A stretch of DNA of 37,751 bases from Alphaproteobacteria bacterium. Lineage in GTDB: Bacteria > Pseudomonadota > Alphaproteobacteria > SHVW01. The stretch is taken from positions 1 to 37,751 of the forward strand of contig SHVW01000015.1 in assembly GCA_009694085.1 (NCBI GenBank). The letters run 5' to 3'. This document shows, one piece after another, positions 26,429 to 35,777 of this stretch; the stretch's first letter is position 1, and the number at the start of each line of letters is the position of its first letter. The position numbers and the translations under genes were made by a program. The notes beneath the pieces were generated by a model. It saw only the letters and a list, made by a program, of their open reading frames with translations. It made no database searches and had not been told where the DNA came from.

Positions 26429-27911
26429 CGCCTATGGTGAGATCGAGCGCCGCTTCCGCCGCATCAACGCTTTGGAAGAGGCCTCGGCGGTGCTGCAATG
26501 GGATCAGCAGACCACCATGCCGGCGGGCGGTGCCGAGGGCCGGGCCGAGCAACTCGCCACCCTCAAGGTGCTGGCCCATGAGATGATCGTCAATCCCGCG
26601 CTGGCCGATTTGATTCCGGCGGCGCGCGGCGAAGACGGGCTCGATATCTGGCAGCAGGCTAATCTGCGCGAGGTCGAGCGCATCTGGCGCCATTCGACCG
26701 CCTTGCCCGGCGATTTGGTGGAGCGCATGTCGCGCGCCTGTTCCGCCTGCGAGATGGCTTGGCGCCGGGCGCGCCCGGCCGGCGATTTCGCTGCCGTGCG
26801 GCCTCAGCTTCAAACCGTGCTCGACCTGACGCGCGAGGCGGCGGCGGCTAAGGCGGCGGCCCTGGGCCTGACGCCCTATGACGCGCTGCTCGACCAATAC
26901 GAGCCGGGCGGTCGCGCCGCCGCGATCGATGCGTTGTTCGGCGATCTCGCCCGCTTCCTGCCCGGCTTCATCGGCCGCGTGATCGAGCACCAGAAGGCGG
27001 GTCCGCCCATGTTGCCACTGGCCGGACCGTTTCCCGAGGCGCGGCAGCGCGCGCTTGGTCTTGAACTAATGACCGCGGCCGGTTTCGATTTCGAGCGCGG
27101 CCGGCTCGACACCAGCCTGCACCCCTTCACCGGCGGCACGCCGGACGATGTGCGCATCACCACGCGCTATCGCGAAGACGATTTCATGCCGGCCCTGATG
27201 GGCGTGATGCATGAAACCGGCCACGCGCTTTACGAGCTGGGCCTGCCGCGCGATTGGCGCCAGCAACCCGTTGGCAAGGCGCGCGGCATGATCATCCACG
27301 AAAGCCAGTCTCTGCTGATCGAGATGCAGGCCTGCCGGTCCAAGGCGTTCCTGAACTATGCCGCACCCCTGCTGCGCCGGACCTTCGATGGCGCCGGCCC
27401 GGCCTGGGAAGCGGATAACCTTTACCGTCACTACACCCATGTGGAGCGCGGCCTGATCCGAGTCGATGCCGACGAGGCGACATATCCCGCCCATGTCATC
27501 CTGCGCTATCGGCTGGAGCGCGCCTTGATCGCCGGCGACCTTACCTTGGCCGACCTGCCCGGCGCGTGGAACGACGGCATGAGGGAATTGGTCGGCACGG
27601 TGCCCGCGAGCGATCGCCAGGGTTGCCTACAGGACCTTCACTGGTATGACGGCGCCTTCGGCTATTTCCCGACCTACACCATGGGCGCCATCGCCGCCGC
27701 GCAGTTGTTCGACGCGGCAGCCCAAGCCGATGGCGACGTGCTGCCCGGCATCGGGCGCGGCGATTTCCGGCCCTTGCTGACCTGGCTGCGCAAGCATGTT
27801 CACCGCCACGGCTCGCTAGTGAGCACGGATGAATTGCTGCGCGCCGCGACCGGCCGGCCGCTCGACGTCGCCACCTATAAGCGGCACCTGGAAACCCGTT
27901 ACCTGTCGTAG
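26415..27911 (+). CDS. M32 family metallocarboxypeptidase
   Basis: A 498-residue zinc carboxypeptidase of the M32 (Taq) family, which trims C-terminal residues from peptides in the cytoplasm. The zinc site is HETGH (residues 266-270), and the third ligand Glu is in HESQS (295-299). The conserved LDTSLHPFTGGTPDDVRITT and the C-terminal GYFPTYTMGAIAAAQLFDAA also match M32 enzymes. Length is normal for the family. The ATG at 26415 overlaps the end of surf1 by 14 bases, so it may be read from the oxidase transcript; a further in-frame ATG at 26385 lies deeper inside surf1 and is less likely. Nothing links it functionally to the oxidase. Confidence 0.94.
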   Translation: MRPNSAYGEIERRFRRINALEEASAVLQWDQQTTMPAGGAEGRAEQLATLKVLAHEMIVNPALADLIPAARGEDGLDIWQQANLREVERIWRHSTALPGDLVERMSRACSACEMAWRRARPAGDFAAVRPQLQTVLDLTREAAAAKAAALGLTPYDALLDQYEPGGRAAAIDALFGDLARFLPGFIGRVIEHQKAGPPMLPLAGPFPEARQRALGLELMTAAGFDFERGRLDTSLHPFTGGTPDDVRITTRYREDDFMPALMGVMHETGHALYELGLPRDWRQQPVGKARGMIIHESQSLLIEMQACRSKAFLNYAAPLLRRTFDGAGPAWEADNLYRHYTHVERGLIRVDADEATYPAHVILRYRLERALIAGDLTLADLPGAWNDGMRELVGTVPASDRQGCLQDLHWYDGAFGYFPTYTMGAIAAAQLFDAAAQADGDVLPGIGRGDFRPLLTWLRKHVHRHGSLVSTDELLRAATGRPLDVATYKRHLETRYLS

Positions 27912-27951
27912 AGATAGATTGCAGACATGCGCGACTCGCATCGACCGCCCG

Positions 27952-28063
27952 TCACCCTACCTTCTCCCCGCTTCGTGGGGCGAGGGAGTGCATCGGATAG
28001 CCCTCGCCCCCAACGGGGGAGAGGGAGGGGACCCGTTGCGTTAGTAATGGGGAGGGTGAGGGG
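27952..28063. repeat. Palindromic intergenic repeat (REP/BIME-like)
   Basis: The 207-base gap after the M32 gene holds a foldback element rich in C and G runs. CCCTCGCCCCC and GGGGGAGAGGG (28001-28025) form an 11-bp stem with one mismatch. CTCCCC and GGGGCGAG (27964-27985) form a smaller hairpin. The outer ends CACCCTACC near 27953 and GGGGAGGGTG near 28039 are also complementary. Repeats with this CCCTCTCCCC...GGGGAGAGGG look are common between genes in proteobacteria. They can act as transcript ends or targets of REP-associated transposases. Only one copy is in the window. Confidence 0.65.
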
Positions 28064-28118
28064 TCAGCCCGCATCACCGACATCTGATTTCCAGCACTAA
28101 ACCGGGGAGAGAACCGTT

Positions 28119-28580
28119 ATGGCCATGATCGAAGAAAAGCTCAAGAAACTCGGCATCGAATTGCCACCCGTGCCCAAGGCCATGGGCAACTATGTCCATG
28201 CCGTGCAGACCGGCAATCTGATGTTCCTGGCGGGCAAGGGCCCGCTGGAAATCGCGGGCAAGCGGCCGATCGGCATCGTCGGCAAGGATTTCACGACGGA
28301 AGAGGCTTATAAATTCGCCCGCACCGTCGGCCTCGTGCTGATCGCGGTCATGCGTCAGGAGCTGGGCGATCTCGACCGGGTCAGCCGGATCGTCAAGGTG
28401 CTGGGCATGGTCAACGCCGTGCCCGGCTTCGGCGACCAGCCCAAAGTGATCAACGGCTGTTCCGACGTGTTCGTCGAGGTGTTCGGCGATCGCGGCCGCC
28501 ATGCCCGCTCGGCCGTCGGCATGGGCTCCCTGCCCAGCAATATCCCGGTCGAGATCGAGGCGATCGTCGAAATCGTCTAG
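28119..28580 (+). CDS. RidA-like (YjgF/UK114) protein, first of a tandem pair
   Basis: A 153-residue member of the YjgF/YER057c/UK114 family in the subgroup with an N-terminal extension. Visible features are MFLAGKGPLE near the start, LGDLDRVSRIVKVLGMVNAVPGF in the middle and VFVEVFGDRGRHARSAVG with VEIEAIVEIV at the end. Archetypal RidA hydrolyses reactive enamines and imines and needs an Arg in its VARLP segment (R105 in E. coli); here that segment reads VGMGSLP, so the Arg is Ser. A deaminase role is therefore doubtful. The ATG has GGGGAGA upstream. The next gene is a diverged copy of this one. Confidence 0.9.
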   Translation: MAMIEEKLKKLGIELPPVPKAMGNYVHAVQTGNLMFLAGKGPLEIAGKRPIGIVGKDFTTEEAYKFARTVGLVLIAVMRQELGDLDRVSRIVKVLGMVNAVPGFGDQPKVINGCSDVFVEVFGDRGRHARSAVGMGSLPSNIPVEIEAIVEIV

Positions 28581-28589
28581 GGCCGCACC

Positions 28590-29051
28590 GTGGGGGCCGC
28601 CACGCGTTTGGCGGCGCTGGGCATCGTTCTGCCCAAGCCGGCGATGCCGTCGGCGCGTTACGTCCAGGCCGCCGCGACCGGTGTGCTCGTCTTCCTTGCC
28701 GGCAACGATCCGATTGGGCCGGATGGCATGCTCCGGTGCGGCGTGGTCGGCGCCGATGTCTCGGTCGCGGCTGCGCGCGAGCATGCCCGGTTCACCGGCA
28801 TCCAGCTTCTCGCGGTCATGCAGCACCATCTGGGCGATCTCGACCGGGTCGCCCGGGTGGTTAAGGTGTTCGGCATGGTGCGCGCCGCGCCCGGCTTTGC
28901 CGAGCATGAGGCGGTGATCGACGGCTGCTCCGATTTATTTGTCGAGGTGTTCGGCGAGGCCGGCCACCATGCCCGCACGGCGATCGGTCTGCCCAGCCTC
29001 TACACGGGCATGACCATCGAGATCGAAGCGGTCATCGCTCTGTTTAATTAA
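28590..29051 (+). CDS. RidA-like protein, second of a tandem pair
   Basis: A 153-residue paralogue of the preceding gene, sharing LGDLDRVxRxVKVxGMVxAxPGF and VFVEVFGExGxHART but clearly diverged, so the duplication is old. It also lacks the Arg of archetypal RidA (IGLPSLY in that segment). The start is a GTG at 28590, 9 bases after the first copy's stop, so both are probably one transcript. The two may form a mixed trimer, since RidA proteins are trimers; that is inference. An AT-rich stretch (29043-29085) follows before thrC. Confidence 0.88.
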   Translation: MGAATRLAALGIVLPKPAMPSARYVQAAATGVLVFLAGNDPIGPDGMLRCGVVGADVSVAAAREHARFTGIQLLAVMQHHLGDLDRVARVVKVFGMVRAAPGFAEHEAVIDGCSDLFVEVFGEAGHHARTAIGLPSLYTGMTIEIEAVIALFN

Positions 29052-29148
29052 GCACATATTTATCAATGCGTTAGGATTGATTTAAACGCGCTGGCCTCGG
29101 TGGTGGCGCTATGCTACGGGAGTGCCTCGCGATGGGTCGGGGTTCCCA

Positions 29149-30564
29149 ATGTCCATGCGTTACATCAGCACGCGCGGCGCCGCGCCGGCGCTCGACTTCG
29201 AAGGCGCCATGCTCGCCGGGCTGGCGCGCGACGGCGGACTTTACGTGCCCGAGACCTGGCCGCGTCTGAGCGAGGACGATCTGATCGCCTTTGCCGGGTT
29301 GAGCTATGCCGAGCTGGCGGCGCGCGTGATGGCGCCCTTCCTGGCGGGCAGCCGGGTCGATAGTGCCGTTCTCGCCAATCTGGCGCGCGAAGCCTATGCC
29401 GGTTTCGGCCATCGCGCCGTCGTGCCGCTGAAGCAACTCGACCGCAATTTCTGGCTGCTCGAATTGTTCCACGGGCCGACACTTGCCTTCAAGGATGTGG
29501 CGCTCCAACTGTTGGGCCGGTTATTCGACCGTGTGCTAACGCGCCGGGGCGAGCGGGTGACCATCGTCGGCGCCACCTCAGGCGATACCGGATCGGCCGC
29601 TATCGAGGCCTGCCGCGACCGCGACGCCGTCGATATCTTCATCCTCTATCCCCATGAGCGGGTGTCGGAGGTGCAGCGCCGCCAAATGACGACGGTGGAG
29701 GCATCCAACGTTCACACCATCGCGATCGAGGGCAGCTTCGACGATTGCCAGGATCTGGTGAAGGCCATGTTCAACGACATGGCGTTCCGCGACCGCCACA
29801 ATCTGTCGGCGGTTAACTCGATCAACTGGGCCCGCATCATGGCCCAGATCGTCTATTACGTGGCCGCCGCGGTGGCGCTGGGCGCGCCGCGCCGCGAAAT
29901 CGCCTTCGCCGTGCCGACTGGCAATTTCGGCAATATCTATTCCGCCTATGCCGCGCGCGCCATGGGCCTGCCCATCGGCCAGCTCGTGGTTGGTACCAAC
30001 CGCAACGACATCTTGGCCCGTTTCTTCGACAGTGCGGAAATGAAGATTTCAGCGGTCGAACCCTCGCTGTCGCCCAGTATGGATATCCAGGTCTCCAGCA
30101 ATTTCGAGCGCCTGATGTTCGACCTCTATGATCGCGACGGTGCCGCGGTCGCCGCGGCGCTCGGCGAATTCCGCAAGTCCGGTAAGCTAAAGATGCCGGA
30201 CGAACGCTGGCAGCGCGCGCGCGCTATATTCGACGGCTACCGCCTCGACGACGAGGGTACCAAGACGCAGATTCGCGAGACCTACGAAGCAACGGGCGAG
30301 TTGCTCGACCCACACAGCGCGGTCGGCGTTGCCGCTGCCCTCAGGTGCTGGCGCGATCCGGCCATGCCCATGGTGGCGCTCGCCGCCGCCCATCCGGCCA
30401 AGTTTCCCGACGCGGTCGAGGCAGCAACCGGCATTCGGCCCGCTCTGCCTCAGCGCCTGGCCAATCTTCTCCGGCGACCGGAGTTGGTCAACGTCACGCC
30501 CAACGATCTGGGCCAAGTTCAAAATTTTGTGGCGCGCCACGCGCGCCGGAAGGAAACAACATGA
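29149..30564 (+). CDS. thrC: Threonine synthase
   Basis: A PLP enzyme that turns O-phosphohomoserine into threonine, the last step of threonine synthesis. The 471-residue protein has the PLP lysine K115 in HGPTLAFKDVALQ, the phosphate loop GATSGDTGSAAI and the conserved VPTGNFGNIYSAY with DIQVSSNFERLMFDL. Length and order are those of the longer, class II-like bacterial form. A GTG at 29122 would add nine residues; the ATG at 29149 fits the family start. The stop overlaps the ATG of the M16 peptidase gene (ATGA), a pairing common in alphaproteobacteria. Confidence 0.96.
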   Translation: MSMRYISTRGAAPALDFEGAMLAGLARDGGLYVPETWPRLSEDDLIAFAGLSYAELAARVMAPFLAGSRVDSAVLANLAREAYAGFGHRAVVPLKQLDRNFWLLELFHGPTLAFKDVALQLLGRLFDRVLTRRGERVTIVGATSGDTGSAAIEACRDRDAVDIFILYPHERVSEVQRRQMTTVEASNVHTIAIEGSFDDCQDLVKAMFNDMAFRDRHNLSAVNSINWARIMAQIVYYVAAAVALGAPRREIAFAVPTGNFGNIYSAYAARAMGLPIGQLVVGTNRNDILARFFDSAEMKISAVEPSLSPSMDIQVSSNFERLMFDLYDRDGAAVAAALGEFRKSGKLKMPDERWQRARAIFDGYRLDDEGTKTQIRETYEATGELLDPHSAVGVAAALRCWRDPAMPMVALAAAHPAKFPDAVEAATGIRPALPQRLANLLRRPELVNVTPNDLGQVQNFVARHARRKETT

Positions 30565-31817
30565 GCGTGCGCGTCACAACGCTGCCTTCGGGCCTGCGCG
30601 TCGCCACGGACGAGATGACGACGGTGGAAACCGTGTCGCTCGGCATGTGGGTGGATGTCGGCACGCGCCACGAGGCGCGCGAGATCAACGGCGTCGCCCA
30701 TTTGCTGGAGCACATGGCCTTTAAGGGCACGGCGCGCCGCTCGGCGCTCAAGATCGCCGAGGAGATCGAGGCGGTCGGCGGCCATCTCAACGCCTATACC
30801 GCGCGCGAGCAGACCGCCTATTACGCCAAGATATTGAAAGAGGATCTGGCGCTCGGCGTCGATCTCTTGGCCGATATCCTCCAGCACAGTGCCTTCGACG
30901 AGGCCGAGTTGAAGCGCGAGCGTGCCGTGGTGTTGCAAGAGATCGGCCAGGCCCAGGACACACCCGACGACATCGTGTTCGATCACTTCCAGCTCGCGGC
31001 CTTTCCCGATCAGTCCTTGGGTCGGCCGGTGCTAGGGTCGGCGGAGATCGTATCGTCCCTGTCGCGCGACACCATCCGCGGCTACATGACCGGGCATTAC
31101 GGCGCGGCCAATATGGTGCTGGCGGCGGCCGGGCGGCTGGAGCACGAGCGCGTCGTCGACCTGGCTCAGCGCGCCTTCGACGTGCTGCCGGCGGAGCGTA
31201 AGACCACGACCGATGCGGCACGTTATGCCGGCGGCGAAAAGCGCGACGAGCGCGATCTGGAGCAGGTTCATATGGTGATCGGCCTGGGCGGGCTGCCCTA
31301 TGGCGATCCCGATTATTACGCGGCCGCCGTGTTCTCCACTTTGTTCGGTGGCGGCATGTCGTCGCGGCTGTTTCAGGAGGTGCGCGAAAAGCGCGGCTTG
31401 GTCTATTCGATCTACAGCTTTGCCGGTTCCTACCGCGATGGTGGGTTGTTCGGCGTCTATGCCGGGACCGGCGAAAACGATGTGGCGGAGTTGGTTCCGG
31501 TGGTGTGCGAACAATTCCACCGCGCTGCCGCTGAAATCGGCGCCGAGGAAATGCAGCGCGCCCGCGCCCAGCTCAAGGCGAGCCTGTTGATGTCCTTGGA
31601 AAGTACGAGTTCGCGCGCCGAGCAGATGGCCAACCATTTGCTGATCCACGGCCGCGTGCTGCCGACGGAAGAGCTGGTCCGGCGCGTGGAGGCCGTGGAC
31701 GAGGCGGCGGTGCGCCGCGTGGTCAAGCGCCTGCTGGCGACCCCGCCCACGCTTGCCGCGGTTGGCCCGCTTCGTCGTCTGGAATCTCTCGACGCCATCG
31801 CTGCCCGGCTGGCATAA
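30561..31817 (+). CDS. M16 family zinc peptidase (mitochondrial processing peptidase-like)
   Basis: A 418-residue peptidase related to mitochondrial processing peptidase beta. The inverted zinc motif HxxEH is H47-L-L-E50-H51 in AHLLEHMAFKGT, and the third ligand is E127 in VLQEIGQ, 76 residues after H51, as usual. The Gly-rich loop of the C-terminal domain is present (FGGGMSSRLFQEVREKRGLVYSI). Both half-domains are complete. It has no signal peptide and so is probably cytoplasmic. The ATG overlaps the thrC stop and follows AAGGAAAC. A longer frame from 30345 is a shadow of thrC. Confidence 0.95.
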   Translation: MSVRVTTLPSGLRVATDEMTTVETVSLGMWVDVGTRHEAREINGVAHLLEHMAFKGTARRSALKIAEEIEAVGGHLNAYTAREQTAYYAKILKEDLALGVDLLADILQHSAFDEAELKRERAVVLQEIGQAQDTPDDIVFDHFQLAAFPDQSLGRPVLGSAEIVSSLSRDTIRGYMTGHYGAANMVLAAAGRLEHERVVDLAQRAFDVLPAERKTTTDAARYAGGEKRDERDLEQVHMVIGLGGLPYGDPDYYAAAVFSTLFGGGMSSRLFQEVREKRGLVYSIYSFAGSYRDGGLFGVYAGTGENDVAELVPVVCEQFHRAAAEIGAEEMQRARAQLKASLLMSLESTSSRAEQMANHLLIHGRVLPTEELVRRVEAVDEAAVRRVVKRLLATPPTLAAVGPLRRLESLDAIAARLA

Positions 31818-31854
31818 TCCACGCCTTGCCACTGCCCCGGGGGAAAGCGCGCCC

Positions 31855-32448
31855 GTGGTCCTCGCCCTGTTTCGTTCGTCGCGGCCGGAGCCTCGGCTGG
31901 TCGGCCGCCATATTTTTCTGCGCCCGGCCCGGCCCGGCGACTGGCAGGAATGGGAGGAGCTGCGCGCGCTTAGCCGCGATTTCCTGGCGCCGTGGGAGCC
32001 GGTCTGGCCGGCCGATGCCTTGACCCAGGCGGCCTATCGCCGTCGGCTCAGCCGTTCGGTCAAGGATTGGGACGAGGATCTGTGCTACGCCTTTTTTATC
32101 TTTTCGCGCGCCGACGACACGCTGCTCGGCGGCGTCACGCTCAGCAATGTGCGCCGCGGCGTCGCCCAATCCGCCAGCATGGGTTACTGGATCGGCCGCC
32201 CCTATGCCCGCCAAGGCCATATGAGCGACGCGGTCGCCGCCGTGGTCGCCTACGCCTTCGACAAGCTCAATCTGCACCGGGTCGAAGCTGCCTGCCTGCC
32301 CGGTAACATGCCGAGCCGCTCGCTGCTGCGCCGGACCGGCTTCCAGGAAGAGGGCCGCGCGCGCAAATATCTACGCATCAACGGCGCCTGGCAGGATCAC
32401 GTCCTGTTCGCACGGCTGGCGGAGGATCGGCCTAACGGTGCCGGTTGA
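31855..32448 (+). CDS. GNAT acetyltransferase, RimJ/RimL type
   Basis: A 197-residue acetyltransferase of the GCN5 superfamily resembling RimJ, which acetylates the N-terminus of ribosomal protein S5. Features are FLRPARPGDWQEWEELRALS, the beta strand GGVTLSNVRRGVAQSASMGY, the acetyl-CoA segment WIGRPYARQGHMSDAVAAVV and LHRVEAACLPGNMPSRSLLRR with GFQEEGRARKYLRINGAWQDH. The frame is open upstream into the M16 gene; a GTG at 31855 with GGGGGAAA upstream is the best start. Its last 17 bases overlap the end of the convergent PilZ-like gene. The substrate is inferred by family only. Confidence 0.87.
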   Translation: MVLALFRSSRPEPRLVGRHIFLRPARPGDWQEWEELRALSRDFLAPWEPVWPADALTQAAYRRRLSRSVKDWDEDLCYAFFIFSRADDTLLGGVTLSNVRRGVAQSASMGYWIGRPYARQGHMSDAVAAVVAYAFDKLNLHRVEAACLPGNMPSRSLLRRTGFQEEGRARKYLRINGAWQDHVLFARLAEDRPNGAG

Positions 32449-32761
32449 TCTGTAGCTTTTCCAGGAAAGAAAACGCCTCGCCCGATAATTGCCGATAACT
32501 CGCGGCCATCACCTGGGTTTCATTGTCGATGCGTGTGACCGTGAGGTGGACGGGATACTGCGCGGGTTCGCCATTGCGCCGCAGCGTCGCGTCGATCTCG
32601 GTGCCGATTTGCACGGGAGCCAGGCAACGCTCAACCGCAATGCCGCCGAGCGACCAATCGACCACCGGCAAGGTCTCGCCGAGGAGATCGAGAACGACAC
32701 CGTGGTTACGAACGCGCCGGTCCCGGTGCTTGCCCTTGTTTTGAACGGTACAGGCTCTCAT
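32432..32761 (-). CDS. PilZ-like domain protein
   Basis: A small protein of 109 residues from the ATG at 32761, which has GGAG 9 bases upstream. It shows a PilZ-like layout: an Arg-rich stretch (KHRDRRVRN) followed about 20 residues later by VVDWSLGGIAVE, which matches the D/NxSxxG part of the cyclic-di-GMP binding motif. The first part is not the full RxxxR consensus spacing seen in strong binders, so nucleotide binding is uncertain. The frame is open to a GTG at 32869, just 5 bases from the gcvPB stop, so a longer form of 145 residues is possible. It lies downstream of gcvPB on the same strand and overlaps the end of the convergent acetyltransferase gene. Confidence 0.65.
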   Translation of the reverse strand: MRACTVQNKGKHRDRRVRNHGVVLDLLGETLPVVDWSLGGIAVERCLAPVQIGTEIDATLRRNGEPAQYPVHLTVTRIDNETQVMAASYRQLSGEAFSFLEKLQINRHR

Positions 32762-32874
32762 TCCAGCATTCTCCGGACCTGATGGCCCCGCACGCACCGT
32801 CATTTTATTGTTGGAAGCAATATAACACGAGTCGGCGGTTTCGATTCGGCAGCGATGCGAAAATTGCACCCAAC

Positions 32875-34434
32875 CTACTCCGCCGCCTTGGCCGGCACCT
32901 CCGGTTTCCAGCGCAACACCGGCTTGCGCGCCGCCGCCGTTTCGTCCAGCCGGCGGCGCGGCGTATAGCGCGGCGCGTCATGGAACCAGGCCTGGGCGTC
33001 GTTCGCCGTCTTGGCCCGGCGCGCCAAGGCACTACAGACCTCGATGAACTGATCCAGGCTTTCCCGGCTCTCCGTCTCGGTCGGCTCGATCAGCAGGGCG
33101 CCGTGGACGACCAGGGGGAAATACATGGTCATGGGGTGGTAGCCCTCGTCGATCAGCGCCTTGGCGAAATCGAGCGTGGTGACGCCGGTATCTTTCAGGA
33201 AGCGGTCGTCGAACAGGGCTTCATGCATGGTCGGGCCGGGGAAGGCCGGCGTCAGATCGTCCTTGAGCCGCGCCATCAGGTAGTTGGCGTTCAGCACGGC
33301 GTCCTCCGCGACCTGGCGCAAGCCATCGGCGCCGTGGCTCATCATATAGGCGAGCGCGCGCACGAACATGCCCATCTGGCCGTGGAAGGCCTTGAGCCGG
33401 CCGAACGCCTCATTGCCCGCGCCCGATTGCTCGGCGACGGCATAGCCATCCTTGCCGTGGACGACCCAGGGCACTGGCGCGAAGGGGGCGAGCGCCGCGC
33501 TCAGCACCACCGGCCCGGCGCCGGGTCCGCCGCCGCCGTGCGGCGTGGAGAAGGTCTTGTGCAAATTGATGTGCATGCAGTCGATGCCGAGATCGCCCGG
33601 CCGGACCCGGCCGACGATGGCGTTGAAATTGGCGCCGTCGCAATAGAAATAGCCACCCGCCCCGTGGATGGCCTTAGCGATCTCGATGATGTCGCGCTCG
33701 AACAAGCCGCAGGTATTGGGATTGGTCAGCATGATGGCGGCCACGTCGGGGCCGAGCTTGGCCTTAAAGGCGGCGAGGTCGACGCGGCCCTCGGCATCGG
33801 CCGGAATAGAATCGACGGTGTAACCGCACACGGCGGCGGTGGCCGGGTTGGTGCCATGGGCCGATTCCGGCACCAGCACGCGGCGGCGGTGGTCCTGTTT
33901 GCGGGCGATATGGGCGGCACGGATGCACAACATGCCGCAGAGTTCGCCATGGGCGCCGGCGGCGGGCGACATGGCGACCGCCGGCATGCCGGTCATGATC
34001 TTCAGCCAATGGGCTAGCGTGTCGATCAACTCCAGCGCGCCCTGCACGGTCGACACGGGTTGGAGCGGATGAACGTCGCCAAAGCCGGGCAGCCGCGCCA
34101 TCTTCTCGTTGAGCCGGGGATTGTGCTTCATGGTGCAGGAGCCGAGTGGGTAGAGCCCGGCATCGATCGCATAGTTCTTCTGGCTGAGCCGCGTGTAGTG
34201 GCGCACCACTTGGGGTTCGGATAGGCCGGGCAGGCCGATCGCGCCCTTGCGGGCGAGGCCGCCCAGGCGCTCCGCCGATTTGGGCAGGGCGGGCAGGTCG
34301 ACGCCGCAGCGCCCATCCTGGCCCTGTTCGAAAATCAAGGGCTCCTCGATTTGCAGGCCGCGATTGCCACTGGTGGTTTCGACCGCGCCCTTGCCGCCGG
34401 TAAAGCCGCCGATCGCCTTACTCCACTCGCTCAT
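32875..34434 (-). CDS. gcvPB: Glycine dehydrogenase (decarboxylating) subunit 2
   Basis: The C-terminal half of the split P-protein, which carries the PLP and decarboxylates glycine, passing the aminomethyl group to lipoyl-GcvH. The 519-residue protein has the PLP lysine in [17 protein letters not shown], the cofactor region [12 protein letters not shown], and family landmarks such as [17 protein letters not shown] and [14 protein letters not shown]. The open frame continues upstream to 35103, but that part is a shadow of gcvPA; the ATG at 34434 overlaps the gcvPA stop by 4 bases. Last core gene of the glycine cleavage operon. Confidence 0.96.
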   Translation of the reverse strand: MSEWSKAIGGFTGGKGAVETTSGNRGLQIEEPLIFEQGQDGRCGVDLPALPKSAERLGGLARKGAIGLPGLSEPQVVRHYTRLSQKNYAIDAGLYPLGSCTMKHNPRLNEKMARLPGFGDVHPLQPVSTVQGALELIDTLAHWLKIMTGMPAVAMSPAAGAHGELCGMLCIRAAHIARKQDHRRRVLVPESAHGTNPATAAVCGYTVDSIPADAEGRVDLAAFKAKLGPDVAAIMLTNPNTCGLFERDIIEIAKAIHGAGGYFYCDGANFNAIVGRVRPGDLGIDCMHINLHKTFSTPHGGGGPGAGPVVLSAALAPFAPVPWVVHGKDGYAVAEQSGAGNEAFGRLKAFHGQMGMFVRALAYMMSHGADGLRQVAEDAVLNANYLMARLKDDLTPAFPGPTMHEALFDDRFLKDTGVTTLDFAKALIDEGYHPMTMYFPLVVHGALLIEPTETESRESLDQFIEVCSALARRAKTANDAQAWFHDAPRYTPRRRLDETAAARKPVLRWKPEVPAKAAE

Positions 34435-35777
34435 CGCACGATCTCCTTGAGTGCGCCAACAAGCGCATCCATATCGGACTCGGTATTGGTCTCGGTTGCC
34501 GTCACCAGCAGCAGATTGGCAAGATCCGGTTTGCCCGGGATTAGGCGCGAGACGGGGATGCCGCCGAGGATGCGGCGCTTGGCCAGGGTCTCGACCACCA
34601 AATCCGCCGGCTTGGGCAGCTTGATCGTAAATTCGTTGAAGAACGCCTTGTTGAGCACGCTCACGCCGGGCACGGCAGCGAGCTTGTCGGCCAGCGTGCC
34701 GGCAAGCGCGTGGTTGAGTTTGGCCAGGCCGGTGAAACCGGCCTCGCCCAGAATCGACATGTGGATCGTGAAGGCCAGCGCACACAGGCCGGAATTGGTG
34801 CAGATATTGCTGGTCGCCTTCTCCCGACGGATATGCTGCTCGCGGGTGGACAGCGTCAGCACCCAGCCGCGCCGCCCCTCGGCGTCGACGGTCTGGCCGG
34901 CCAGACGGCCCGGCATTTGGCGCAAATATTTCTCGCGTGTGGCGAACAGCCCGACATAGGGGCCGCCGAAATTGAGTCCGTTGCCGATCGACTGACCCTC
35001 GCACACCACGATGTCGGCGCCCATTTCGCCCGGCGGCGTCAGCGCGCCCAGCGAGACCACTTCGGTCACCACAACCACCAGCAGCGCGCCAGCCTTGCGG
35101 CACGCCTCGGCGAGCGGGCGCAGATCGCGGATATGGCCGAACATGTCGGGGTTCTGGACCACCACACAGGAGGTGTCGGCGCCGATGCGCTTGGCGAGAT
35201 CCTCATTGCCCGCGGGATCGGGCACGCCGGACTCAGCCGTGAAACCAGAATAATGGGCGTAGGTCTCGACGATGGCGCGATAGTGGGGATGCAGCCCGCC
35301 CGCCAGCACGGCGCGGCTGCGCCGGGTTGCGCGATTGGCCATCATCACCGCTTCGGCGCAGGCGGTGGAGCCGTCATACATGGAGGCGTTGGCAACCTCC
35401 ATGCCCGTGATCAGGGCCACCTGGGTTTGAAATTCGAACAGATATTGCAGCGTTCCCTGCGCCACCTCGGGCTGATAGGGCGTGTAGGAGGTCAAGAACT
35501 CGCCGCGCTGGATCAAGGCATCGACGCTGGCCGGCACGTGATGGCGATAGGCGCCGGCGCCGAGGAAACTGGGCACCGATCCCGCCGCGATATTCTTGGC
35601 CGCCATGACACTCAGCCGGCGCTCGACCTCCAACTCGCCCATGTGGGCGGGTAGATCGACCAGACCCGTGCGGCGCGCGGCGGCAGGCACATCGCGATAG
35701 AGATCGTCCATCCCGGCGACACCGATTGCGGCCAGCATGGATTTGCGGTCGGCTGATGTGAGCGGCAGATAGCGCAT
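34431..35777 (-). CDS. gcvPA: Glycine dehydrogenase (decarboxylating) subunit 1
   Basis: The N-terminal half of the split P-protein, a PLP-fold protein without its own PLP lysine that pairs with GcvPB. The 448-residue protein has the normal start [19 protein letters not shown], then [38 protein letters not shown] and [19 protein letters not shown], all typical. The region near [16 protein letters not shown] is also family-like. Its ATG shares one base with the gcvH stop, and its stop overlaps gcvPB. Split P-proteins are common in alphaproteobacteria, Gram-positives and archaea; E. coli has one long protein. Confidence 0.96.
   Translation of the reverse strand: MRYLPLTSADRKSMLAAIGVAGMDDLYRDVPAAARRTGLVDLPAHMGELEVERRLSVMAAKNIAAGSVPSFLGAGAYRHHVPASVDALIQRGEFLTSYTPYQPEVAQGTLQYLFEFQTQVALITGMEVANASMYDGSTACAEAVMMANRATRRSRAVLAGGLHPHYRAIVETYAHYSGFTAESGVPDPAGNEDLAKRIGADTSCVVVQNPDMFGHIRDLRPLAEACRKAGALLVVVVTEVVSLGALTPPGEMGADIVVCEGQSIGNGLNFGGPYVGLFATREKYLRQMPGRLAGQTVDAEGRRGWVLTLSTREQHIRREKATSNICTNSGLCALAFTIHMSILGEAGFTGLAKLNHALAGTLADKLAAVPGVSVLNKAFFNEFTIKLPKPADLVVETLAKRRILGGIPVSRLIPGKPDLANLLLVTATETNTESDMDALVGALKEIVR

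Noticed and set aside
27912-28118. CRISPR array or small RNA gene in the gap after the M32 gene
   Set aside because: The repeated C/G runs are inverted, not direct evenly spaced repeats. A palindromic intergenic repeat explains them better.
32782-34017. 411-codon open frame on the plus strand
   Set aside because: It is antisense to gcvPB, has no family features and shows shadow-type composition.
34435-35103. Upstream extension of the gcvPB frame
   Set aside because: It overlaps gcvPA in another frame; the family start MSEWSK at 34434 and the ATGA overlap decide the shorter start.
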